A stretch of 5,356 nt of DNA from Lysobacteraceae bacterium (GTDB lineage: Bacteria; Pseudomonadota; Gammaproteobacteria; Steroidobacterales; Steroidobacteraceae). The stretch covers positions 1 through 5,356 of the forward strand of contig JAAYXG010000728.1 in the NCBI GenBank assembly GCA_012516015.1, written 5' to 3'. Below, one piece after another: positions 1 through 5,356 of this stretch (position 1 is the first letter of the stretch; each line of letters starts with the position of its first letter). The position numbers and the translations under genes are program-made. The notes beneath the pieces were generated by a model. The model saw only the letters and a program-made list of their open reading frames with translations. It searched no databases and had not been told where the DNA came from.

Positions 1-1340
1 CCGCCGTCGTCGCGAATGCGCTTGAACGCGCGCGCCATTCGCTTGCGGGTCTCCGCGTCGATCGATTCCGAGACATGGGCGTCCGAGATCGCACCGACGA
101 CGAGCGCTTCGCGGCGTGCGTGGTTGCGCTCCGCCACGAGCCGATGGTGGAGCAGCGCGCGCCCGAGCAGCACCCACGGGAAATTCGGCGTCGTGATCGG
201 GCCGACCTGAAGCTGCATTCCGCCCATGGGTGCACCGAGGATCTGCACTTTCGCGAGGCGATTCGCGCCGAACACGGCGCCCATGCCGCCGATCAGCGCA
301 CCCAAGCCCGCACCCAACAGGAGCGATGCGCCGCCTGCCGCGACGTCGATGACGCCACCGGCGACGGCGCCCGTCGCAGCGCCGGTCATCGCGAGCTGCT
401 TCGTCGACAACCCGAAGACGACAAAGCTGCGCTCGGAGAACAAATCCTCGCTCAGTAGGTCGATCGCCTGCTCCTGCGTTTCGAGCGTGCTGTGGTGATA
501 CAACTCCTGCACGACGCGGCGAGCCGCTTGCTCACGTTTTCTCACTCGCGTCATCAAACGCTCGCTCAACGCTTTGACGAGCTCCGTCTGATCTCCGTCC
601 TCCGGCGCCGGCGCCGTCTCGCGCCAGGACAACACATCGACCAGAAGATCCGCGATCTCCACCGCCGCACGGCGGCGCCGCTCGCGACGATCCGCTTGCA
701 GCAGGCTGACGGCATGATCGAGCGCGGCGCTGAAGCGATCGTCGCGCTCGCCGAGCTCGCGGAACGCGCGCAGCAGATCGACGCGCTTGGAGAAATCGGC
801 TCGCTGCGCATCGAAGATGCGCACGATCGAGAAATACTGATTGAGCGCGCGCCGCCACTCTTCGACGTAATCGCCCGGACCGATCATGTTGATGAGCGCC
901 ATACGCGGCTGGCCCGTCCAGCGAAGCACTTCCATTTCCGGTTCGTACTCCGCGCCGTACGGGTGCGCGCCGTCGACGACGTACAGCACGCCGGCGCCCG
1001 CGAGGATCGGCTTCAACAACTCGACTTCGTTTCGATACCGCTCGTCATCCGAATGCGCGGCGACGAACTCGCGCACGACTTGCGGTCGCGCGTCCGCACC
1101 GCGCTCATGCTGACGCAACCATTCGAGCACTGCGCGCGGCCGCTGGAATCCCGGCGTATCGAAAAGCTCGTAGAGCACCTGCCCGTCGACGCGCATGCGA
1201 AAGCTGCGGGAGACGCGGGTCGTACCGGGATCCGGAGAAATGGCGACCGATTCGTCCTCGGCAAGCGTCGCAACGATGCTGCTCTTGCCCTTGTTCGGAT
1301 GGCCGACGATCGCGAACGTCGGATGCTCCGTTGTCGTCAT
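1..1340 (-). CDS. Era-like GTPase with DUF3482-type C-terminal region (C-terminus cut by window edge)
   Basis: This is an open frame of 446 codons from ATG at 1340 that runs off the left edge without a stop. The N-terminal G domain shows G1 GHPNKGKS at residues 13-20, a PGTT G2-like motif at 38-41 and G3 DTPG at 61-64. The expected N/TKxD base-recognition motif is replaced by NMIG at 151-154. A G5-like strand and helix follow at about 168-190. A charged, mostly helical segment (about 205-305) leads to a glycine- and alanine-rich hydrophobic stretch at about 318-361 that could insert in or lie on a membrane, then a basic C-terminal part. The start is supported by GGAGAG six bases upstream and by the ATGA overlap with the preceding membrane-protein gene. 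The domain order matches the 'GTPase/DUF3482' family as I remember it. Its biological role is unknown; membrane-associated GTP hydrolysis coupled to its DUF2868 partner is inference. Only a small C-terminal part is probably missing. Confidence 0.88.
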   Translation of the reverse strand, partial: MTTTEHPTFAIVGHPNKGKSSIVATLAEDESVAISPDPGTTRVSRSFRMRVDGQVLYELFDTPGFQRPRAVLEWLRQHERGADARPQVVREFVAAHSDDERYRNEVELLKPILAGAGVLYVVDGAHPYGAEYEPEMEVLRWTGQPRMALINMIGPGDYVEEWRRALNQYFSIVRIFDAQRADFSKRVDLLRAFRELGERDDRFSAALDHAVSLLQADRRERRRRAAVEIADLLVDVLSWRETAPAPEDGDQTELVKALSERLMTRVRKREQAARRVVQELYHHSTLETQEQAIDLLSEDLFSERSFVVFGLSTKQLAMTGAATGAVAGGVIDVAAGGASLLLGAGLGALIGGMGAVFGANRLAKVQILGAPMGGMQLQVGPITTPNFPWVLLGRALLHHRLVAERNHARREALVVGAISDAHVSESIDAETRKRMARAFKRIRDDG

Positions 1341-2821
1341 GCGCCGCTCTCCATGTACAGCGCGGGGTCGGCGATGCGACCGACCCATCGCCCCCAAGTC
1401 GCACGTTGCGACTCGTCGGCTGAAGCCCCCTCCGCACCGATCGGCACCACGATGATCGAGCACTCGGGTCCGAGCGCGGCGCGAAGCTGTTCGATGAAGT
1501 CCTGCAGATCGAGCAGCGGCGCTTCCCAGGCACGTACGAACAGCAGCACGGCACGCGGCTTGCCTTGCGCAATCAAACGAATCGCTGCGGCATCATCGTC
1601 GAGATTGCGCCCTCCGCCTGCCTCGACGATCTGCGTCACTCGTTTGTCTAGATTACGCATGCTCCAAGCATTCACACGGTCGACTGGGATGGCGCTCGAC
1701 CAGACGATCGCAGCAGCAGCTTGGGCGGACACGACGGCGGGTGCCCTCGAAGCGACGATGCTGGGAGACGGCGCGGGTTCCTCGGCATCCGCCGCGCCGA
1801 GCGTGACCTCGGCCGTGGTCATGCGATCCAAGAGCGCCCGTACGTTCGGATCGTCGAGCAACAAGCCGACGGTCGCGGCGCGCAAGCGAATCAGCGAGAC
1901 GATCAACAGCACACATCGGGGCACGAGACCATAGGTCACGATGGCCGCCAGCAAGAACGGCCACCATCCGGTCAGCGTTTCCGCCGAGATCGCGGGCGGA
2001 GAGGCAGAGGCCAAACGAAAGAAGCGCGAGCTTTCGATGAGTGAGGCGGACGGTACCGCCTCTGGCCAAAACCACGCCCAAGGCGTCGCGAGCACATTCG
2101 TGATACGCCGCGCATCCTCGCCATCGACGCGCAGCGTCGTGCTCCAACCGAACGCGAGATCCGTGAATGCGATCAGCGCCACCGCCGTTGCCAATGCGGC
2201 GAGGTTGAAGGCAAGTGCGCCCGCCTGCGACCACACGAGCATCTGCCAGCGCGCGAAGCGAGCGACCGCGGGGCCACGCGCTTCCGGCCAGAGAAGCAGA
2301 TCCGCACGATCGCCATCTATCCGCGCGATTCGTCTATAGACCGCCGCGACGAGCGCGCCCCGATTGAGGTGCCCCAGCAATTCTTGCAATAGCCGCACGC
2401 CAGGAATGCGCGGCATCATCATCACGAGCGTGAGAAGAACGAGCACGAACTGCAGCAGCACCAGCACCGCCAGCACCGTGACGACGTTCACCGGCCATGT
2501 ACCGTCGTAGTGAAACGCAGCCGATGCAACCGCTACGCCGACGATCGCGCCGAGAACGACCATCAGGAATCCGATGAGGCGACGACCGCGCTCGAGCCGC
2601 TGAGCGACCGCATATCCCTCGACCGAAGCCAAGTTCTGCAGGACGCGAGCGCGCCAGTCGCGAACGCGTCGCAACGGGTCCGATGTCCTAAGCGAAGCAC
2701 CGATAGCGCGGTCTCGACGTAAGCGCTCTGCGTACGGCGTATCGCGCTCCGCATCTAGATAAGCAGGGATGCTGACCGCATCCACAAAAAGCTGGGGGCT
2801 TCGATGGCCGTCATCGCGCAT
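1337..2821 (-). CDS. DUF2868-family integral membrane protein
   Basis: This complete 494-residue protein of unknown function is the first gene of the minus-strand pair. It begins with a basic cytosolic region (1-80), then shows a hydrophobic pair at about 82-103 and 111-136, a third segment at 195-222 and a fourth at 286-310, giving four probable membrane helices. The C-terminal part (about 368-494) is soluble and looks alpha/beta: strands around 369-377 (AAAIVWSSA), 423-430 (RAVLLFVR) and 455-461 (SIIVVPI), with helices between. I recognise it as DUF2868 by this architecture, the AWEAP-type motif near 431-435 and its usual neighbour, a DUF3482 GTPase. Its stop overlaps the GTPase start by four bases (ATGA), indicating coupled expression. 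ATG 2821 is the only good start: the frame is closed by a stop nine codons further upstream with no alternative initiation codon between. No well-placed Shine-Dalgarno precedes it. Family assignment is from memory; function is not inferred. Confidence 0.85.
   Translation of the reverse strand: MRDDGHRSPQLFVDAVSIPAYLDAERDTPYAERLRRDRAIGASLRTSDPLRRVRDWRARVLQNLASVEGYAVAQRLERGRRLIGFLMVVLGAIVGVAVASAAFHYDGTWPVNVVTVLAVLVLLQFVLVLLTLVMMMPRIPGVRLLQELLGHLNRGALVAAVYRRIARIDGDRADLLLWPEARGPAVARFARWQMLVWSQAGALAFNLAALATAVALIAFTDLAFGWSTTLRVDGEDARRITNVLATPWAWFWPEAVPSASLIESSRFFRLASASPPAISAETLTGWWPFLLAAIVTYGLVPRCVLLIVSLIRLRAATVGLLLDDPNVRALLDRMTTAEVTLGAADAEEPAPSPSIVASRAPAVVSAQAAAAIVWSSAIPVDRVNAWSMRNLDKRVTQIVEAGGGRNLDDDAAAIRLIAQGKPRAVLLFVRAWEAPLLDLQDFIEQLRAALGPECSIIVVPIGAEGASADESQRATWGRWVGRIADPALYMESGA
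1347..1352 (-). promoter_or_regulatory. Ribosome binding site of the GTPase gene
   Basis: The minus strand reads GGAGAG, six bases before ATG 1340, inside the last codons of the DUF2868 gene. It fixes the GTPase start and supports the short overlap between the two genes. Confidence 0.7.
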
Positions 2822-2827
2822 TGCGGA

Positions 2828-2833
2828 ATGATA
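2828..2833 (-). promoter_or_regulatory. Putative -10 element of the DUF2868/GTPase operon
   Basis: The minus strand reads TATCAT, five of six matches to the sigma-70 -10 consensus. It ends six bases before the DUF2868 ATG, so transcription starting at the usual distance would begin at or next to the A of the start codon. No convincing -35 (TTGACA-like) lies 16-18 bases upstream. The call rests on the hexamer and its position only. Confidence 0.35.
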
Positions 2834-2918
2834 GCTTTCCGCGCGAGGTCAGGCAGGTTTTTGACTGTCGCCACCGCCGTTCCAGCGTTCCCCCCGCCTT
2901 GTCATACGGCACGTCCGG

Positions 2919-2946
2919 ATACGCGAAGAGGTACACAGTTGCGTAT
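2919..2946. repeat. Small inverted repeat upstream of cydA
   Basis: ATACGC at 2919-2924 and GCGTAT at 2941-2946 form a six-base inverted repeat with a 16-base spacer, so the arm centres lie 22 bases (about two helical turns) apart. The right arm overlaps the putative cydA -10. It could be a regulator site or chance; six-base arms are weak evidence, and I know of no regulator with this exact sequence. Confidence 0.25.
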
Positions 2947-2949
2947 ACT
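2944..2949 (+). promoter_or_regulatory. Putative -10 element of the cydAB operon
   Basis: TATACT matches the sigma-70 -10 consensus at five of six positions and is the best such hexamer between the two divergent genes in this direction. The region 15-18 bases upstream (around 2920-2928) is GC-rich and has no TTGACA-like -35. If used, it would give a leader of about 80 bases before cydA. The missing -35 suggests dependence on an activator, which is inference. No FNR/ANR-type TTGAT-N4-ATCAA site was found nearby. Confidence 0.35.
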
Positions 2950-3022
2950 TCCGCTACCTCGAGCGTCTTGGCTATGGCCATTGCCTGGCACGACGCCGGT
3001 GTCATGGCGAAGCGTTCTCGAG

Positions 3023-3028
3023 AGGTGG
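3023..3028 (+). promoter_or_regulatory. Ribosome binding site of cydA
   Basis: AGGTGG stands seven bases before ATG 3036. It selects this start over the out-of-frame ATGs at 2974 and 3004 in the leader. Confidence 0.65.
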
Positions 3029-3035
3029 TCACCCG

Positions 3036-4472
3036 ATGCTGGAGAACTTCGACGCAGTCTTGCTGGCCCGCCTCCAGTTCGCCTTCACCGTTTCCTTTCA
3101 TTTCATTTTTCCGGCGTTCTCCATCGGTCTTGCGAGCTATCTCGCCGTGCTCGAAGGCCTGTGGCTGAAGACGGGTCGTACCGTTTACCTCAATCTCTAC
3201 CGGTACTGGCTCAAGATCTTCGCGCTCACGTTCGGCATGGGTGTGGTCTCCGGGATCGTGCTGACGTATCAGTTCGGTACGAACTGGTCCGTGTACTCGC
3301 ACATGACGGGACCCGTGATCGGCCCGCTCATGGCGTACGAAGTGATGACGGCGTTCTTTCTCGAAGCCGGCTTCCTCGGCGTCATGCTCTTTGGGCTGAA
3401 GCGAGTCGGGCCGCGTTTGCACTTCGCCGCAACGCTCGCGGTGGCCTTCGGCACCCTCCTCTCGGCCTTCTGGATCCTGTCGGCGAATAGCTGGATGCAA
3501 ACGCCAGCGGGTCACGCCGTGAACGACATCGGTCAGTTCGTGCCGGACGACTGGATGACGATCATCTTCAATCCGTCGTTTCCATATCGGCTGATTCACA
3601 CCGTGCTCGCTGCCTATCTCACGACCGCGCTCGTCGTCGGCGCAGTGGCGGCATGGCATCTGCTGCGCGACCGGCTCAACGAAGGAGCGCGCGTCATGTT
3701 TGCGATGGCGAGCGGCATGATCGCGGTCACCGCGCCGATTCAGATCGTCGCCGGCGACTTGCACGGGCTCAATACGCTCGAGCATCAACCCGCGAAGGTC
3801 ATGGCGATAGAAGGCCACTTCGAGAGCTACGCGAGCGGCGCGCCTCTGATTTTGTTCGGACTTCCGGATCAAGAAGCGGGCGAGGTCCATGGTGCAATCT
3901 CGATTCCGAAAGGGTCGTCGCTCATTCTGAAGCACGACGCGAACGCACCGCTCGAAGGACTCGATAGTGTTCCTCGCTCGGAGTGGCCGCCGGTCGCGCT
4001 CGTGTTCTGGTCGTTTCGCGTCATGGTCGCGCTCGGCATCCTGATGCTCGGCTTGGGACTTCTGAGCCTGATCGCATTGCTTCGCGGCAAGTTGTACGAC
4101 TCGCCGGGGCTGCTCCGATACGCGCTCGCAATGGGACCCGCCGGATTCGTGGCCGTGATTGCCGGCTGGATTACGACCGAAGTGGGGCGACAGCCCTACA
4201 CCGTCTATGGCTTGTTGACGACCGCCGAGTCGGTATCGCCGTTGGACGCGCCGGCCGTCGGTGCCTCGCTCATCAGCTTCATCGTGGTGTACTTCGTCGT
4301 GTTCGGCACCGGCACAGGCTATATCCTCAAGCTGATGAGCCACGCACCCTACCCCGGCGAACCGGGGCCGGAAGCCGAACCGCTTCCGTTGCGCGCGGCC
4401 GGTATCACGCCGGCACCCGCCGTCGATCCCGAACGCACGATCGGACATGCGGATGAGGAGGCGCGGCCATGA
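3036..4472 (+). CDS. cydA: Cytochrome bd ubiquinol oxidase subunit I, short Q-loop (cyanide-insensitive type)
   Basis: This is the haem-carrying subunit of the inner-membrane bd oxidase, which oxidises quinol and reduces oxygen to water. The 478-residue protein is full length for the CioA-like class and shorter than the 522 residues of E. coli CydA. Key residues by alignment from memory: His22 (haem b595 ligand, E. coli His19), Glu102 and Glu110 in YEVMTAFFLE (E. coli Glu99 and Glu107), and His188 and Met330 (haem b558 ligands, E. coli His186 and Met393). The Q-loop motif GDLHGLN...QPAK-AIE at 240-259 keeps Lys254 and Glu259 for quinol oxidation. The GRQPW signature appears as GRQPY at 384-388. 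The Q-loop is about 65 residues shorter than in E. coli, since the Lys-to-Met distance is 76 instead of 141. Nine membrane helices are plausible, followed by a proline-rich cytosolic tail from about 438. Start choice rests on AGGTGG seven bases upstream. It overlaps cydB by ATGA. The alternative name is cioA. Confidence 0.97.
   Translation: MLENFDAVLLARLQFAFTVSFHFIFPAFSIGLASYLAVLEGLWLKTGRTVYLNLYRYWLKIFALTFGMGVVSGIVLTYQFGTNWSVYSHMTGPVIGPLMAYEVMTAFFLEAGFLGVMLFGLKRVGPRLHFAATLAVAFGTLLSAFWILSANSWMQTPAGHAVNDIGQFVPDDWMTIIFNPSFPYRLIHTVLAAYLTTALVVGAVAAWHLLRDRLNEGARVMFAMASGMIAVTAPIQIVAGDLHGLNTLEHQPAKVMAIEGHFESYASGAPLILFGLPDQEAGEVHGAISIPKGSSLILKHDANAPLEGLDSVPRSEWPPVALVFWSFRVMVALGILMLGLGLLSLIALLRGKLYDSPGLLRYALAMGPAGFVAVIAGWITTEVGRQPYTVYGLLTTAESVSPLDAPAVGASLISFIVVYFVVFGTGTGYILKLMSHAPYPGEPGPEAEPLPLRAAGITPAPAVDPERTIGHADEEARP
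4455..4461 (+). promoter_or_regulatory. Ribosome binding site of cydB
   Basis: GAGGAGG is a strong Shine-Dalgarno seven bases before ATG 4469, located within the last codons of cydA. It decides the cydB start and suggests that subunit II is efficiently translated alongside subunit I. Confidence 0.8.
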
Positions 4473-5356
4473 GCGGCTTCTTCGATCTGCCGACGATTTG
4501 GCTGATCATCCTGACGTTCGCGGTGCTCGCGTACGTCGTGATGGATGGCTTCGATCTCGGCATCGGCATCCTCTTTCCCTTCTTTCCCGAAGGACAGGAG
4601 AGAAACACGGCGATGAACTCGATCGCGCCGGTCTGGGACGGCAACGAGACGTGGCTCGTGCTGGGCGGCGGCGGTTTGATGGCCGCATTTCCGCTCGCCT
4701 ATTCGATCATTCTACCGGCGCTGTATGCGCCCATCATCGCGATGCTGCTGGCGCTCATCTTCAGAGGCGTCGCGTTCGAATTTCGCTGGCGCGATCCGGC
4801 CCATCGCAAAGCATGGGATATCGCGTTCACGACCGGATCGACCGTCGCCGCGTTCGCCCAAGGCGTCACGTTGGGCGCGTTGCTTCAAGGCATCGCGGTC
4901 GAGAACAATGCTTATGCCGGCGGCTGGTGGGATTGGCTATCGCCGTTCAGCCTCTTGGTCGGTGTCAGCGTCGTCATCGGTTATGGATTGCTTGGTGCGG
5001 CGTGGCTCATCATGAAAAGCGAAGGCGTCTTGCAAGAGCATGCCTTCCGCCTCACTCGATGGCTCGGGGCAGGCACGGTCGCGTGCATCGTGCTCGTGAG
5101 CGCGGCAACGCCGTTCCTCCAGGGCGAGTACTACCAGCGTTGGTTCGCGTGGCCGCGCATCCTGTTCACTTCGCAGGTGCCCTTGCTGGTCGTGATCGCG
5201 TCGACGTGGCTCTTCATCAGTCTGCGCCAACGGCGAGAGTACGCGCCCTTTCTCATGGCGTTGGCGCTCTTCACATTGGGTCTCGTCGGCCTCGGAGTGA
5301 GCGTCTTTCCGGAAATCGTGCCTGGACAAATCAGTATCCATGAAGCGGCTGCCCCG
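4469..5356 (+). CDS. cydB: Cytochrome bd ubiquinol oxidase subunit II (C-terminus cut by window edge)
   Basis: This is the second membrane subunit of the bd oxidase, paired with CydA to form the quinol oxidase in the inner membrane. The frame is open for 296 codons up to the right edge. CydB hallmarks are MDGFDLGIG at 25-33 near the end of the first helix, WDGNETWL at 56-63 (Asp57 probably corresponds to E. coli CydB Asp58 of the oxidase core) and RGVAFEFR at 99-106. Hydrophobic segments lie at about 10-36, 77-98, 117-143, 158-183, 199-215, 229-252 and 259-282. Cio-type CydB proteins are about 335 residues long, so roughly 40 residues, including the last helix, should lie beyond the window. 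It starts inside the cydA stop (ATGA) with its own strong ribosome binding site. Any small accessory subunit gene of the CydX type would lie downstream and cannot be judged here. The alternative name is cioB. Confidence 0.96.
   Translation, partial: MSGFFDLPTIWLIILTFAVLAYVVMDGFDLGIGILFPFFPEGQERNTAMNSIAPVWDGNETWLVLGGGGLMAAFPLAYSIILPALYAPIIAMLLALIFRGVAFEFRWRDPAHRKAWDIAFTTGSTVAAFAQGVTLGALLQGIAVENNAYAGGWWDWLSPFSLLVGVSVVIGYGLLGAAWLIMKSEGVLQEHAFRLTRWLGAGTVACIVLVSAATPFLQGEYYQRWFAWPRILFTSQVPLLVVIASTWLFISLRQRREYAPFLMALALFTLGLVGLGVSVFPEIVPGQISIHEAAAP

Noticed and set aside
492..1934. A 480-codon open frame on the plus strand, antisense to the GTPase and DUF2868 genes
   Set aside because: It crosses the junction of two well-supported minus-strand genes, has low-complexity Arg/Ala/Ser-rich composition, no plausible family motif and no clear ribosome binding site.
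2450..2480. CAGCAGCACCAGCACCGCCAG-like triplet-rich tract, looking like a microsatellite
   Set aside because: It lies in the second membrane helix of the DUF2868 protein and is explained by repeated Leu/Val/Ala codons.
2861..2871. TTGACTGTCGC as a -35 element, FNR half-site or RegA/RoxR-type half-site
   Set aside because: No -10 lies 16-18 bases downstream, the second FNR half-site is absent, and a lone TGTCGC is too short to call in GC-rich DNA.
3017..3024. Palindrome TCTCGAGA just before the cydA ribosome binding site, with another CTCGAG at 2958-2963
   Set aside because: Eight and six bases are too short to separate from chance, and no stable stem or known operator is formed.
2974..3168. 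Possible short upstream ORF from ATG 2974 in the cydA leader
   Set aside because: It continues far into cydA in another frame, its product is Ser/Pro/Arg-rich without motifs, and no Shine-Dalgarno precedes it.
2811..4448. A 545-codon open frame on the minus strand, opposite nearly all of cydA
   Set aside because: Its product is rich in Arg, His, Asp, Glu and Gln with no recognisable domain, and cydA on the other strand is unmistakable. Long antisense frames are expected opposite GC-rich genes with strong third-position bias.

Overview
The window looks like ordinary chromosomal DNA from a GC-rich proteobacterium. The protein sequences resemble, from memory, those of Burkholderiales (Betaproteobacteria) most closely. 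That assignment is an impression from family resemblance, not a search result. Coding density is high, and I see no insertion sequence, phage gene, tRNA, rRNA or CRISPR array. Base composition looks even along the whole window, so nothing suggests recent transfer.

The layout is two divergent two-gene operons facing away from a 214-base intergenic region (2822-3035). On the minus strand, a four-helix membrane protein of the DUF2868 type (1337-2821) is followed by a P-loop GTPase with a DUF3482-type C-terminal region (1-1340, cut by the left edge). On the plus strand, cydA (3036-4472) and cydB (4469-5356, cut by the right edge) encode a cytochrome bd quinol oxidase with a short Q-loop, the class often called cyanide-insensitive oxidase (CioAB). 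Both operons join their genes by a 4-base ATGA overlap, and each downstream gene has its own Shine-Dalgarno sequence, so translational coupling is likely in both.

CydA and CydB together form an inner-membrane enzyme that oxidises quinol and reduces oxygen to water without pumping protons; all the haem and quinol-site residues I could place in CydA are present. The DUF2868/GTPase pair has no established function that I know of. The two proteins are probably partners at the inner membrane, since one is an integral membrane protein and the other combines a G domain with a long glycine-rich hydrophobic stretch able to enter a bilayer.

The intergenic region must hold both promoters. A TATCAT hexamer sits just six bases before the DUF2868 start codon, which would give a leaderless mRNA if it is the real -10 element. 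A TATACT hexamer upstream of cydA lacks a recognisable -35 and overlaps one arm of a small inverted repeat, which could mean activator-dependent expression. I did not find a clearly novel system; the least understood part of the window is the GTPase/DUF2868 membrane module.
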